This document shows positions 26,515 to 36,446 of a DNA stretch of 52,160 nucleotides, piece by piece; position 1 is the first letter of the stretch; each line of letters starts with the position of its first letter. Position numbers and translations under genes: made by a program. Source of the stretch: Bacteroidales bacterium. GTDB taxonomy: Bacteria; Bacteroidota; Bacteroidia; Bacteroidales; UBA932. Under the pieces are notes generated by a model. That model was given only the letters and a program-made list of their open reading frames with translations, made no database searches and was not told the origin of the DNA. The DNA is taken from positions 1 to 52,160 of the forward strand of contig JAFZWD010000027.1 in the NCBI GenBank assembly GCA_017617495.1, read 5' to 3'.

Positions 26515-28505
26515 TACCCCAGGATACCGTCGAACTCATACTCAACACCGCCAAGATAGAGGAAGTGGTCGGGGATTACGTGACGCTCAAGCGCCGCGGG
26601 GCCAGTTATGTGGCCTGCTGCCCTTTCCACAACGAGAAGACGCCTTCCTTCTATGTAACCCCTTCCAAGGGTATCTACAAATGCTTCGGCTGCGGCAAGG
26701 CCGGCACTGCTGTGGGCTTCGTGATGGAGCAGGAGCACTGCGACTATCCGGAAGCCCTGCGCTACCTCGCACGCAAATATCATATCGCAATCCAGGAAGA
26801 GGAAGAAACCCCCGAGGTGACGGCGGCGCGCCAGCGTAAGGAGAGCCTGCTGCTTGCCACCGAATTCGCCAACAAGTTCTTCGTCGACCAGCTTTCCACC
26901 CCCGAGGGGAGGGCGACCGGCTATGCATATTACAAGAGCCGCGGGCTGGAGGATTCGACCATCCAGAAGTTTTCGCTGGGATGGGCCCCTTCCGGAGGCA
27001 CCACCCTGATGAATGCCGCCATGGCCGCGGGATATAAGCAGGAGTATCTGCTCGAGGCGGGCCTGATTGCCCAGAAAGAGGACGGCGCCCTGGTGGACAA
27101 GTTCCGCGAGAGGGTGATGTTCCCGATTTACTCGGTAAGCGGCAGGGTGATAGCGTTCAGCGGCCGTACCCTCAAGGCGGACAACCCCGCCAAATACGTG
27201 AACTCGCCGGATACGCCCCTCTACACAAAGAGCGACATCCTCTACGGCCTCTTCCAGGCCAAGTCCGAGATAGGCCGGCAGAACCGTTGCATAGTGGTCG
27301 AGGGGAACCTCGACATGGTGATGATGCACCAGCTCGGAATCACCAACGTGGTGGCTCCCTGCGGCACCTCCTTCACCACCCAGCAGATGCACCTCATCCA
27401 CAAGTTCACCGAGAACCTGACCGTAATGTTCGACGGCGACAGCGCGGGCATACACGCCGCGCTGAAGGTGATGGACGACGTGCTGCTCGAGGGCCTCAAT
27501 ATGAAAGTGGTGCTGCTGCCGGAAGGCGAGGACCCCGATTCCTTCGCGCGGAAGCACACCCTGCTACAGGTGCAGGCATACATCGAGGAGCACGAGAAGG
27601 ACTGCATAGACTTCAAGACCGACTGGCTGCTGCAGGAAGCGGGAGACGACCCGCTGCGCAGGGCGGACGTCATAGGCGCGGTGTCGGATACCATCGCCGC
27701 CATTCCGGACGCAATCAAGCGCTCGACCTATGCGGAGCGTTTTGCCGCCCGGATGGGAGTGGACAAGGAAGAGATAGTCCACCGCAGGGTAAAGACCACA
27801 CGCAACAGGGCCATCGAGGAGAACAAGCGCCGCGAGGAGCGCGAATCTCGCGTGCCCGGGCAGGCGCCGGACGCTCCGGTGACGGTGGAAATCACAAAGC
27901 CGAAGGCGCCCCTGTATCCGATTGAAAACAAGATACTTGCACCGATCGAAGCGGAGATTCTCGGCTTCCTGCTGATGGACGGCGACAAGGACGTGCTGTA
28001 TGAGGACGAGCAGATTCCGCTGCCCGAATTCGTATCGGAGATTATCACCCAGTACGGCAAACCCCTCAGCAATTCCGTCTACCGCAAGCTCTACGACGAG
28101 TATATGGCGCTGTACGAAAGCATTATGCCGGAAACCGACCCCGAGGATCCCAAACGGGACGAGTTGAGGGCGCAGGCGCTGGAGGAGATTCTGCGCAGGC
28201 TGCTCAATTCGCCGGACCCGCAGGTGAATGCGGCTGCCCAGGACCTCGGTTTCGAAAAGTACAAGATAACCTACGGCAAGCTCTCCGGTTCGATGCGCGC
28301 CACGGGCGACTGGCTCAAGCATGCGGTGCCAAAATCGCTCTTTACCCTCGTGGAAAAACGTATCCAGAGCGACCTTGGCGAGAAGCGCAGGGAGGAAGCC
28401 GCAACGGAGGATTTTACCCGCCAGATGGAAATCCTGGAGGAAATCAACAAGCTTTCGCGTGAGCGCGAGAGGATAAGGAAACTGATTAAGGAGAAGACAG
28501 TATGA
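26511..28505 (+). CDS. dnaG: DNA primase
   Basis: A 664-residue bacterial primase that makes RNA primers at the replication fork. The CHC2 zinc-binding domain has Cys37, His40, Cys58 and Cys61 (CPFHNEK...CFGCGKAG). The core has [13 protein letters not shown] near 260 as the Toprim glutamate motif and FDGDSAG as the acidic metal-binding motif. The C-terminal helicase-interacting part is divergent, as usual. It overlaps recQ and metG by 4 bp at each end, so replication and translation genes share one transcript. Confidence 0.96.
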   Translation: MIPQDTVELILNTAKIEEVVGDYVTLKRRGASYVACCPFHNEKTPSFYVTPSKGIYKCFGCGKAGTAVGFVMEQEHCDYPEALRYLARKYHIAIQEEEETPEVTAARQRKESLLLATEFANKFFVDQLSTPEGRATGYAYYKSRGLEDSTIQKFSLGWAPSGGTTLMNAAMAAGYKQEYLLEAGLIAQKEDGALVDKFRERVMFPIYSVSGRVIAFSGRTLKADNPAKYVNSPDTPLYTKSDILYGLFQAKSEIGRQNRCIVVEGNLDMVMMHQLGITNVVAPCGTSFTTQQMHLIHKFTENLTVMFDGDSAGIHAALKVMDDVLLEGLNMKVVLLPEGEDPDSFARKHTLLQVQAYIEEHEKDCIDFKTDWLLQEAGDDPLRRADVIGAVSDTIAAIPDAIKRSTYAERFAARMGVDKEEIVHRRVKTTRNRAIEENKRREERESRVPGQAPDAPVTVEITKPKAPLYPIENKILAPIEAEILGFLLMDGDKDVLYEDEQIPLPEFVSEIITQYGKPLSNSVYRKLYDEYMALYESIMPETDPEDPKRDELRAQALEEILRRLLNSPDPQVNAAAQDLGFEKYKITYGKLSGSMRATGDWLKHAVPKSLFTLVEKRIQSDLGEKRREEAATEDFTRQMEILEEINKLSRERERIRKLIKEKTV

Positions 28506-30562
28506 CACAGAAGAATTTCAAGCGAACCCTTGTTACATGTGCCCTGCCCTACGCGAACGGGCCGGTTCATATAGGACATCTCGCCGGGGTATATGTGCCG
28601 GCGGATATTTACGTGAGGTATCTGCGCCTCCGCGGCCGCGATGTGCTGTACATCTGCGGAAGCGACGAGCACGGCGTGCCCATCACCATCAAGGCGCGCC
28701 AGAAAGGCTGCAGCCCGCAGGATATAGTGGACGAATACAACGCACTGATAGACAAGAGCTTCAAGGCCCTTGGCATTAACTTCGACATCTACGGCCGCAC
28801 CAGTTCCAAGGTGCATGCCGCCAACGCTTCGCAGTTCTTCCGCAAACTCTACGACGAGGGCAAGTTCGTCACCCGCGAGAGCGAGCAGTTCTACGATCCC
28901 GAGGCCAAGACCTTCCTGGCGGACCGTTATATAGTGGGCACCTGCCCCAAGTGCGGTGCAGAGGGAGCCTACGGCGACCAGTGCGAGCACTGCGGCTCCA
29001 CCCTCAGCCCCGAGGAACTCATCAATCCGCACAGCAAGCTTTCCGGCGCGGAGCCAATAAAGAAGAAAACCACCCACTGGTATCTACCCCTCCAGGACTA
29101 CGAGCAGTGGCTTCGCGAGTGGATACTCGAAGGCCACAAGGAGTGGCGCAGCAACGTTTACGGCCAGGTGAAGTCGTGGCTGGACGGCGGCCTGCAGCCC
29201 CGTGCGGTCACCCGCGACCTCGACTGGGGCGTGCCGGTACCCGTGGAGGGAGCCGAAGGCAAGGTGCTCTACGTCTGGTTCGACGCCCCCATCGGCTACA
29301 TTTCCAATACGATAGAACTTCTGCCCAATGACTGGGAGAAGTGGTGGAAGTCGCCGGACACCCGCCTGGTGCACTTCATCGGCAAGGACAACATAGTTTT
29401 CCACTGCATAGTGTTCCCCGCAATGCTCAAGGCCTACGGCGACGGCTTCATCCTGCCGGACAACGTGCCGGCCAACGAGTTCCTGAACCTCGAGGGCGAG
29501 AAAATTTCGACCTCCCGCGGCTGGGCGGTGTGGGCTCACGAATATGTGAAAGATTTCCCCGGCAAGGAGGATGTGCTGCGCTATGTGCTCACCGCCAACG
29601 CCCCGGAAACCAAGGACAACGACTTCTCCTGGAAGGAATTCCAGACACGCAACAACAGCGAGCTGGTGGCCATTTTCGGCAACTTCGTCAACCGCGCCGT
29701 GGTGCTCACGCACAAGTATTTCGGCGGCAAGGTTCCCGCGGCGGGCGAGCTCATGCCCGCCGACAAGGAGGTGCTGGCCCAGATTCCGGCCCTGCGCGAC
29801 AGCCTCGAGAAGAATATCGAGGGCTTCCGCTTCCGCGAAGCGCTCAAGGACGCAATGTCCATCGCCCGCATCGGCAACAAGTATATCTCGGATTCCGAGC
29901 CCTGGAAGCTCGCCAAGGAGGATCTCGCCCGCACCGGCACCATCCTCAATGTCTGCCTGCAGATATGTGCAGATTTGGCGATAGCATTTGAACCTTTCAC
30001 GCCGTTTGCCTGCGAACGACTCGTCAAGATGCTGAACCTTCCGGGGACCTCCTGGGAGCAGCTCGGGGCGGAGGATATCATCCCTGCGGGGCATCAGCTT
30101 GCGGAAGCGCAGCTGCTGTTCGAGAAGATCGACGACGCGGCCATCCAGGTGCAGCTCGACAGGCTCGACGCCATCCGCGCAGCCAGGGAGGCAGAGGCCA
30201 AAGCGGCCCTCGCAAAGCAGGTCCAGCCCCAGAAGGAAGAGTGCACTTTCGAGGAGTTCGAGAAGATGGATATCCGCACCGCCACCGTGCTCGAGGCTGA
30301 GCGCGTGCCCAAGACCGACAAACTGCTCAAGCTTACCATCGACACTGGCATCGACAAGCGTGTAATCGTCTCGGGCATAGCGGAATACTACGCTCCGGAG
30401 GATATGGTTGGCAAGCAGATTTGCATCCTCGCCAACCTCAGGCCCCGCGTCATCAAGGGCATCGAATCCAAGGGTATGATACTGATGGCCAAGCAGGGCG
30501 ACGGCTCAATGCGCTTCGTCACCCCTCAGGAGGTTGTTGCAAACGGTGCTGTGGTAGGATAG
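28502..30562 (+). CDS. metG: Methionine-tRNA ligase with C-terminal tRNA-binding domain
   Basis: A 686-residue class I aminoacyl-tRNA synthetase that charges tRNA-Met. HIGH is at 23-26 (PVHIGHLAG) and the KMSKS-type loop is KISTS at 334-338. The zinc knuckle is [19 protein letters not shown]. The C-terminal 100 residues ([18 protein letters not shown]...) are the EMAP/Trbp-like OB-fold tRNA-binding domain, fused as in E. coli-type enzymes. Its stop is 1 bp from the stop of the convergent gene downstream. Confidence 0.97.
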   Translation: MTQKNFKRTLVTCALPYANGPVHIGHLAGVYVPADIYVRYLRLRGRDVLYICGSDEHGVPITIKARQKGCSPQDIVDEYNALIDKSFKALGINFDIYGRTSSKVHAANASQFFRKLYDEGKFVTRESEQFYDPEAKTFLADRYIVGTCPKCGAEGAYGDQCEHCGSTLSPEELINPHSKLSGAEPIKKKTTHWYLPLQDYEQWLREWILEGHKEWRSNVYGQVKSWLDGGLQPRAVTRDLDWGVPVPVEGAEGKVLYVWFDAPIGYISNTIELLPNDWEKWWKSPDTRLVHFIGKDNIVFHCIVFPAMLKAYGDGFILPDNVPANEFLNLEGEKISTSRGWAVWAHEYVKDFPGKEDVLRYVLTANAPETKDNDFSWKEFQTRNNSELVAIFGNFVNRAVVLTHKYFGGKVPAAGELMPADKEVLAQIPALRDSLEKNIEGFRFREALKDAMSIARIGNKYISDSEPWKLAKEDLARTGTILNVCLQICADLAIAFEPFTPFACERLVKMLNLPGTSWEQLGAEDIIPAGHQLAEAQLLFEKIDDAAIQVQLDRLDAIRAAREAEAKAALAKQVQPQKEECTFEEFEKMDIRTATVLEAERVPKTDKLLKLTIDTGIDKRVIVSGIAEYYAPEDMVGKQICILANLRPRVIKGIESKGMILMAKQGDGSMRFVTPQEVVANGAVVG

Positions 30563-30563
30563 G

Positions 30564-31331
30564 CTATTTTACCACCTTTCCCTTGAAATGGAATTTGTCG
30601 GTCGCATTGAAACTGCGGTCGGCTTTGGAGAAGATTCTCTGGCGGCGGTAGTAGTAGAGCATGTGGTCGTCGGAACCTATCAGCATCTTGTAGCAGTGCT
30701 TGCCCGAGCCGTTTTCGGCCGGCTGCACGACTATGCCGCAGAGGGCCAGTTTTTCGGATGTCTCGAAGGCCTTGCCCGCCCCTTCTTCGCTCAGGTAAAT
30801 GAGCCTGCCGCGCGTGCTGCGCTTGGAGGCGACAGTCTTGAGCCCGCCGTATGCCACGCGGTCGGATTCGATGGCCTTTACCATGAAATCCTGGGCAATG
30901 TCGATGAACGCCGGCATGTAGATGAGTTCGAGCCCGCCGGAGTTGTCGGCAGGGGCCACGGGCAGCTTCAGCACATCGAAGGCAAGAGCCCTTGGATCTT
31001 CGCCGCTCTCAAGCCCTCCCTTGCTGATTATCAGGTACATAAAGTCGCTGTCCTTGGCGAAGCGCAGGAAGTAATATAGGTTCCGGTTCTTGAAGCGTTC
31101 GTATTCCTGAACCGTGCAGAATTCGTAAGGCGAGATGCGCCAGCGGCTCGAAATCTCTTCCTTCAGGATGATGTCCAGCACCGGCATTCCGGTAAGTACG
31201 ACCTTGGTTGTGCGGGAGGCGAAATCTTCCAGTTTGGCCTTGCGGGTATAGACCTGTCCCTGCCCCCTTGAAACGAGGGGAATCAGCGACAGCGCAAGGG
31301 TCAGAAAATATTTTGCGAAATGCTTTCCCAC
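30564..31331 (-). CDS. Secreted protein of unknown function
   Basis: A 255-residue protein with an N-terminal signal peptide (hydrophobic core LTLALSLIPLV, cleavage near SRG-QG). It starts with GTG at 31331. No known domain is recognised. The mature part is mixed alpha/beta with LTGMPVLDIILKEEI, YLIISKGG and a C-terminal CYKMLIGSDDHMLYYY. It looks like a Bacteroidales-restricted periplasmic protein. A TAACTTTG box at 31346-31339 on the minus strand is 7 nt before the GTG and supports this start. It is divergent from dnaX and convergent with metG. Confidence 0.6.
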   Translation of the reverse strand: MGKHFAKYFLTLALSLIPLVSRGQGQVYTRKAKLEDFASRTTKVVLTGMPVLDIILKEEISSRWRISPYEFCTVQEYERFKNRNLYYFLRFAKDSDFMYLIISKGGLESGEDPRALAFDVLKLPVAPADNSGGLELIYMPAFIDIAQDFMVKAIESDRVAYGGLKTVASKRSTRGRLIYLSEEGAGKAFETSEKLALCGIVVQPAENGSGKHCYKMLIGSDDHMLYYYRRQRIFSKADRSFNATDKFHFKGKVVK

Positions 31332-31334
31332 GGT

Positions 31335-31366
31335 TTTGCAAAGTTACTCAATTTATGCTATTTTTG
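31335..31366 (+). promoter_or_regulatory. dnaX promoter
   Basis: TTTG (31335-31338), a 20-base spacer and TATTTTTG (31359-31366). The ATG at 31373 is 6 nt downstream, so the mRNA is probably leaderless. Confidence 0.75.
31339..31346 (-). promoter_or_regulatory. -7 element for the secreted protein gene
   Basis: The minus strand reads TAACTTTG, 7 nt before the GTG start at 31331. It overlaps the dnaX promoter spacer, so the two divergent promoters may interfere. Confidence 0.5.
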
Positions 31367-31372
31367 TAAACT

Positions 31373-33148
31373 ATGTCAGATTATATCGTATCAGCGCGCA
31401 AGTACCGTCCGGATTCGTTTGAATCCCTTATCGGTCAGGACAATATAGCACAGACGCTCAAGAATTCCGTGCTTCGCGGGCAGCTCGCCCACGCCTATCT
31501 GTTCTGCGGCCCCAGGGGTGTCGGCAAGACCAGCACGGCGCGTATTTTCGCAAAGACCATAAACTGTTCCAATCCCGGTCCCGAACTCGAGCCCTGCGGC
31601 CATTGCGAGAGCTGCGAGTCGTTCCAGGAGGGACGTTCGTATTGCATCTACGAGCTCGACGCCGCGTCCAACAACAGTGTCGACGATATCAAGACCCTGA
31701 TGGAGAAGGTGCAGATACCTCCCCAGGTGGGCAAGTACAGCGTGTATATAATCGACGAGGTGCATATGCTCAGCCAGGCGGCCTTCAACGCCTTTCTCAA
31801 GACTCTGGAGGAACCGCCTTCGTATGCAATCTTCATCCTCTGCACCACCGAGAAGCACAAGGTTCTCCCTACCATTCTCTCGCGCTGCCAGACCTACGAT
31901 TTCAACCGCATCGGCGTTGCCGACATAGTGTCCAACCTCAAGGCCATCGCGGCCAAGGAGGGAATTACCGTGGACAGCCGTTCCCTCCACGTAATCGCGC
32001 GCAAGGCGGACGGAGCTATGCGCGATGCGCTTACCATTTTCGACCAGACCGTGGCTTTCTGCGGCAACGATATCAAGTATGCCGATGTGGAGCGCAACCT
32101 GGGAATCCTGGACTCGGAGTACGGGTTCCGGCTTGTGGACGCGTTCCTCGCAAAGGACTATGCTTCATCCCTCCTTATTCTGGACGAGGTGCTTCGCGCC
32201 GGGTTCAACGCCCTGCACTTCATTACCGCCCTCGGCGAGCATGTGCGCGACCTGCTTGTGGCGCGCACCGGCGGGCTGGAGGCCCTCGTGGAGATGCCGG
32301 AAGACCTTGCCGCCCAGTACCGGGAGCAGGGGAGCCGCTGCAGCGTGAAGTTCCTGTATGATGCGCTGGGGGTGATTTCGGAGTGTGAGGCCGGGTATAA
32401 GGCCGCCGTCAATCAGCGGCTGCATATCGAGTACGCCATCATGCGGCTCGCGTTCCTTGGCGGTGTTCCAGAAACGGGCGGAGGGGCAAACATTTCCGAA
32501 CCGGTTCGCGCCAAAGGCGCTCATCCCTCCCAAGCTGGCGCTTGGGCCCCTCCCTCTAACGATGCCGAGGGTGGCACGCCTCTCGGAAATGATGCCACCT
32601 CCGCACCTGCTGCTCCTTCACCAAAGCCCGCCCCTGCACCGGTACAGGAACCCGAGCCTGAAAAGCCCAAGAAAGCGGGACACGCTGCGACAAGTAAGTT
32701 TGCATCGCTGCTGAATACGGAAACAGAGATGAAGCCTGTGGAAGAGAAACCTAAGGTGGAAGATAATGGAGTGATACCCGACGAGGCGGCGGTCAAGAAA
32801 GCCTGGGTGGAGATGGTGAGCGAGATTGCCGACGGCAAGCCGCGCCTGCGCGTCGCGCTGATAGACGCTCCGCTGGAGGTATCGGCCGAAGGCGAAACCT
32901 GCCTGATAGGCTTCGAGGTGCTGAGCCAGACGCAGAAGACCTGGATCGAGAACGAGATTCTCAAGAGGATGGTCGCCCTGCTCTGCGCAAAGCTGCACTA
33001 TCTCAAGATAAACGTCTCCATCTCGGTGAAGCCGATGGAGGAACTGCCCAAGAGGGCCTATAAACCCGAAGAGCAGGCACAGGAATTGATGGAATCCAAC
33101 CCCGATGTCCGCGAACTTGTGAGGGAACTTTCCCTCGACGCCAAGTAG
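31373..33148 (+). CDS. dnaX: DNA polymerase III subunit tau/gamma
   Basis: A 591-residue clamp-loader ATPase. Walker A is GPRGVGKTS near 46-54. The zinc module has CGHCESC, Walker B reads IIDEVHMLS, and the arginine-finger SRC motif is ILSRCQ. Domain III ends near 370. A low-complexity Pro/Ala linker and a tau-type C-terminal domain (about 465-591) follow. Part of the linker (about 32496-32610) contains CCCAAGC-TGGC-GCTTGGG and GCGCC-AAA-GGCGC palindromes and reads as an in-frame inserted repeat element. No clear gamma-type frameshift signal was seen. Confidence 0.95.
   Translation: MSDYIVSARKYRPDSFESLIGQDNIAQTLKNSVLRGQLAHAYLFCGPRGVGKTSTARIFAKTINCSNPGPELEPCGHCESCESFQEGRSYCIYELDAASNNSVDDIKTLMEKVQIPPQVGKYSVYIIDEVHMLSQAAFNAFLKTLEEPPSYAIFILCTTEKHKVLPTILSRCQTYDFNRIGVADIVSNLKAIAAKEGITVDSRSLHVIARKADGAMRDALTIFDQTVAFCGNDIKYADVERNLGILDSEYGFRLVDAFLAKDYASSLLILDEVLRAGFNALHFITALGEHVRDLLVARTGGLEALVEMPEDLAAQYREQGSRCSVKFLYDALGVISECEAGYKAAVNQRLHIEYAIMRLAFLGGVPETGGGANISEPVRAKGAHPSQAGAWAPPSNDAEGGTPLGNDATSAPAAPSPKPAPAPVQEPEPEKPKKAGHAATSKFASLLNTETEMKPVEEKPKVEDNGVIPDEAAVKKAWVEMVSEIADGKPRLRVALIDAPLEVSAEGETCLIGFEVLSQTQKTWIENEILKRMVALLCAKLHYLKINVSISVKPMEELPKRAYKPEEQAQELMESNPDVRELVRELSLDAK
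32496..32610 (+). repeat. Probable palindromic element inserted in the dnaX linker
   Basis: GCGCCAAAGGCGC (about 32508-32520) and a 7-bp-arm palindrome CCCAAGC/GCTTGGG (about 32528-32545) lie in the non-conserved linker between DnaX domain III and the tau tail. The segment is translated in frame. Confidence 0.45.
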
Positions 33149-33174
33149 CGGCCGGCAGATAATACAGGAAAGAA

Positions 33175-33972
33175 ATGAAACTTCGCTGCGAAAATCTGGT
33201 AAAGAAATACGGTGTGCGCACCGTGGTCAAAGGCGTGTCGATGGAGGTCAACCAGGGGGAAATCGTAGGTTTCCTCGGGCCCAACGGCGCCGGCAAGACC
33301 ACCAGTTTCTATATGATAACCGGGCAGATCGTGCCCAACGAGGGACGCATCTTCCTCGACGACGAGGAACTCACCGGCCTGCCCATGTACAAGCGTGCCC
33401 AGAAGGGCGTGGGGTACCTGCCCCAGGATGCATCGGTTTTCCGCCAGATGAGCGTCGAGGACAACATCATGTCCGTGATGCAGTTCTCCAAGCTCACCAA
33501 GGCCGAGCGCAATGAGCGTCTCGAGAGCCTTATCGACGAGTTTAACCTCTCCAAGGTGCGCAAGAGCAAGGGCATCCAGCTGTCCGGAGGTGAGCGCCGC
33601 CGCTGCGAGATTGCACGCGCGCTTGCCATCGACCCCAAGTTCATCCTGCTGGACGAGCCGTTCGCCGGGGTGGACCCCATCGCCGTCGAGGACATCCAGT
33701 ACATTATCGCAAAGCTCAAATACAAGAACATCGGCGTAATCATCACCGACCACAACGTGGGCGAGACGCTGGCAATAACCGACCGCGCCTATCTGCTTTA
33801 CGAGGGCACCATCCTCCAGCAGGGAACCCCCGAATCGCTGGCCGGCGACGAGGATGTGCGCACCAAGTACCTGGGCAGCGGATTCATCCTCAAGCGCAGC
33901 GTGTCCGTGGAGCGCGCACAGCGTGAGCACGAGGCCCAGCTTGCGGCGGAAAAGGCGGCGGAAAACAAATAA
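33175..33972 (+). CDS. lptB: LPS export ABC transporter ATPase LptB
   Basis: A 265-residue ABC ATPase matching LptB, which powers lipopolysaccharide extraction from the inner membrane with LptF and LptG. Walker A is GPNGAGKTT at about 36-44, the signature is [16 protein letters not shown] near 136, and Walker B with its glutamate is [19 protein letters not shown], a phrase diagnostic for LptB. The last 20 residues are a charged tail. It starts 27 bp after dnaX, and a Tat-signal oxidoreductase gene follows 4 bp later. Confidence 0.93.
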   Translation: MKLRCENLVKKYGVRTVVKGVSMEVNQGEIVGFLGPNGAGKTTSFYMITGQIVPNEGRIFLDDEELTGLPMYKRAQKGVGYLPQDASVFRQMSVEDNIMSVMQFSKLTKAERNERLESLIDEFNLSKVRKSKGIQLSGGERRRCEIARALAIDPKFILLDEPFAGVDPIAVEDIQYIIAKLKYKNIGVIITDHNVGETLAITDRAYLLYEGTILQQGTPESLAGDEDVRTKYLGSGFILKRSVSVERAQREHEAQLAAEKAAENK

Positions 33973-33976
33973 CACT

Positions 33977-35287
33977 ATGGACAGACGGAAATTTTTGAAA
34001 ATCGGGGCGGCCGGCGCAGGTGCAGTGGCTGCAGGCAGCGTGACTTCGTTTGCGCAGGAACCCGAAAAGGTGAAGATCGCCTCCGAGGCGGTCAGCGCGC
34101 AGGGTTACGTGAGTGAGCCAGCCCGCGAGATTCCCGTGGTGGCTGCCTGCGACGTGCTCGTTGCGGGAGGCGGCCCTGCAGGTTTTGCAGCGGCCCTTTC
34201 GGCCGCAAGGCAGGGTTGCAGCGTCATAGTGCTGGAAAAGGGAGGCTTCCTCGGAGGTCTCTGGACCGGCTGTGCTGTGCTGCCGCTCAACTGCATGGGC
34301 GCAAACGTGGCCGGCGAGTGGAAGCAGGTGGTTTACGGCTATGCCCACGAACTCAACCGCCGTCTGGAAGACATCGACATGTCCATATTTGAACGCCGTT
34401 CCCCCGTTGTGGACCCCGAGGCGACCAAGTATATGATGCAGGTAATGCTGCAGGAAGCCGGGGTAAAGGTGCTCTACTACGTGCAGGCCGCGGCCCTTTC
34501 GATGTCCGGCGACCGCATCGACAGCGTCATCGTGGAGAGCAAGAGCGGCCGCTGCGCGGTAAGGGCCAAAACGGTTGTGGATGCCACCGGCGACGGCGAC
34601 ATCTTCTTCTGGGCCGGCGATCCCTTCCGCCACGTCAAACATCATATCGGCGCAATGTGGCGCGTTGGCAATATCAAGGAAGACAACGACCTCAAGCGCA
34701 CTCCGACTCCCATTCCCGGCGTCCGCCTGATGCATACCCCCGGCGAGTACGACCAGGACGGGCTGGACCTCTTCAACCTGTCGCGCCTTACCGAGGCGAT
34801 GCGCGAGCACTGCTGGAAGAGAACTCAGGAGATCCGGGCGGTGCGCGGCTGCGAGGATGCCTACGTGGTGGACACTCCGACGCTGGTGGGAGTGCGCGTA
34901 ACGCGAGTGCTCGAGAGTCTCTGCGACGTGGATGTGGACAGCGTGATGACCGACCGCGCCTACGACGACGTGATAGGCATAGCCGGCGTGGATATTAACA
35001 TGAAATGGGAAGGCCAGGTGCATAAGGTGGGCAACCGTCACCCCTGGCAGATTCCTTTCCGCGCCCTTCTGCCTAAAAAGACGCAGAACCTGGTGGTGGC
35101 CGGCCGCTGCTTCGGCTACGGTGACGGCATCACCTACGACGCCCGCGAAATAGGCACCTGCCTCGTTACCGGGCAGGCCGCCGGCGCTGCCGCCGCAAGA
35201 GCGGTGCTGGAGCGGAGCGCAATCCGCGGAATCAATATCAAAAAACTGCAGAAAACCCTGCGCGAGCAGGACGTAAGACTGGACTGA
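33977..35287 (+). CDS. FAD-dependent oxidoreductase with a twin-arginine signal
   Basis: A 436-residue protein that starts MDRRKFLKIGAAGAGAVAAG, a twin-arginine (Tat) export signal, so it is probably folded with its cofactor before export. The mature part has the Rossmann FAD motif VLVAGGGPAGFAAALSAARQG, an acidic ribose-binding end VIVLEKGGFLGG, and C-terminal VVAGRCFGYGDG...GTCLVTGQAAG. These fit the FAD_oxidored (Pfam 12831) family found in Bacteroidetes. The frame is open further upstream inside lptB, but the Tat motif sets the start at 33977. Its substrate is unknown. It ends 1 bp before the response regulator gene. Confidence 0.85.
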   Translation: MDRRKFLKIGAAGAGAVAAGSVTSFAQEPEKVKIASEAVSAQGYVSEPAREIPVVAACDVLVAGGGPAGFAAALSAARQGCSVIVLEKGGFLGGLWTGCAVLPLNCMGANVAGEWKQVVYGYAHELNRRLEDIDMSIFERRSPVVDPEATKYMMQVMLQEAGVKVLYYVQAAALSMSGDRIDSVIVESKSGRCAVRAKTVVDATGDGDIFFWAGDPFRHVKHHIGAMWRVGNIKEDNDLKRTPTPIPGVRLMHTPGEYDQDGLDLFNLSRLTEAMREHCWKRTQEIRAVRGCEDAYVVDTPTLVGVRVTRVLESLCDVDVDSVMTDRAYDDVIGIAGVDINMKWEGQVHKVGNRHPWQIPFRALLPKKTQNLVVAGRCFGYGDGITYDAREIGTCLVTGQAAGAAAARAVLERSAIRGINIKKLQKTLREQDVRLD

Positions 35288-35288
35288 T

Positions 35289-36434
35289 ATGAAAATTCTT
35301 GTTGTTGACGACGAGCGCTACATCCGCAATTCCCTCAAGGAAATCCTCGGGGACGAGGGTTATGAGGTGGAGGAGGCCGAAGACGGCGCCAAGGCGGTGG
35401 AGATGATAGACAAGGAGCACTACGACGTGGTGCTCTGCGATATCAAGATGCCCGGCAAGGACGGCATCGAGGTGCTGGACTATGTAACCGGACAGGGCAT
35501 CGACTCCGTAATGGTGATGCTCTCCGGCCACGGCGACATCCAGACCGCGGTGGACTGCCTCAAGAAGGGCGCCTTCGACTATCTGGCGAAGCCCCTGGAC
35601 CTGAACCGCCTGCTCATCACCGTAAAGAACGCAGGCGACAAGAACACCCTCGTTAAGGACAACAAGGTGCTCAAGAAGAAGGTTTACGGCTGCAAGATGG
35701 TTGGCTCTTCCGCCGCGCTTGCGAACATCCGCGCGATGATCGACAAGGTGGCTCCCACCGACGCACGCGTGCTGATAACCGGAGCCAACGGCACAGGCAA
35801 GGAACTCGTCGCCAGGAGCATCCACGCGCAGAGCCTGCGCAGCGCTATGCCTTATATCGAGGTGAACTGCGCGGCCATCCCGTCCGAACTCATCGAGAGC
35901 GAACTTTTCGGCCACGAAAAGGGCTCTTTTACCTCCGCAATCAAGCAGCATAAGGGCAAGTTCGAGCAGGCTGACGGCGGCACTCTCTTCCTCGACGAGA
36001 TTGGGGACATGTCGCTGGCCGCCCAGGCCAAGGTGCTGCGCGTGCTCCAGGAGAAGAAGCTCTCCCGCGTGGGTTCCGACAAGGATATCCAGGTGGACGT
36101 GCGCGTGGTGGCCGCAACCAACAAGGACCTTGCGAAGGAGATAGCCGAAGGGCGCTTCCGCGAGGACCTCTACCACCGCCTCAGCGTTATCCTCATCAAG
36201 GTGCCTTCGCTCGACGACAGGCGCGAGGACATACCCGAGCTGGTGAATTATTTTGCGGAGGAGATATGCTCCGAGAGCGGCAAGGCCGCCGTGCCTTTCT
36301 CGCCAGAGGCGGTGAAGCTGCTGCAGGCCAGGCACTGGCCCGGCAATATCCGCGAACTGCGCAACGTGGTGGAGCGCCTGCTCATACTGGGCGGCAATCC
36401 CGTGAGCGCGGGGGATGTTGAATCTTTCGTCTAA
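35289..36434 (+). CDS. NtrC-type response regulator lacking a DNA-binding domain
   Basis: A 381-residue protein with a receiver domain (phospho-acceptor Asp51, LCDIKMPG; acidic pair Asp7/Asp8) and a sigma-54 AAA+ domain (Walker A GANGTGKE; Walker B GGTLFLDEIGDM). The sigma-54 contact loop reads GSFTSA at 212-217, not the usual GAFTGA. It stops right after the AAA+ lid (LRNVVERLLILGG...VESFV), with no Fis-type helix-turn-helix, about 70 residues shorter than NtrC. It could act from solution, or have another target. A likely kinase partner is the NtrY-like protein at 39695. cmk follows 12 bp later. Confidence 0.88.
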   Translation: MKILVVDDERYIRNSLKEILGDEGYEVEEAEDGAKAVEMIDKEHYDVVLCDIKMPGKDGIEVLDYVTGQGIDSVMVMLSGHGDIQTAVDCLKKGAFDYLAKPLDLNRLLITVKNAGDKNTLVKDNKVLKKKVYGCKMVGSSAALANIRAMIDKVAPTDARVLITGANGTGKELVARSIHAQSLRSAMPYIEVNCAAIPSELIESELFGHEKGSFTSAIKQHKGKFEQADGGTLFLDEIGDMSLAAQAKVLRVLQEKKLSRVGSDKDIQVDVRVVAATNKDLAKEIAEGRFREDLYHRLSVILIKVPSLDDRREDIPELVNYFAEEICSESGKAAVPFSPEAVKLLQARHWPGNIRELRNVVERLLILGGNPVSAGDVESFV

Positions 36435-36446
36435 TCTCCTCAGAAT

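Noticed and set aside
33854-33976. Extension of the FAD oxidoreductase frame upstream into lptB
   Set aside because: The twin-arginine signal beginning at 33977 fixes the start; the upstream residues are a shadow of lptB.
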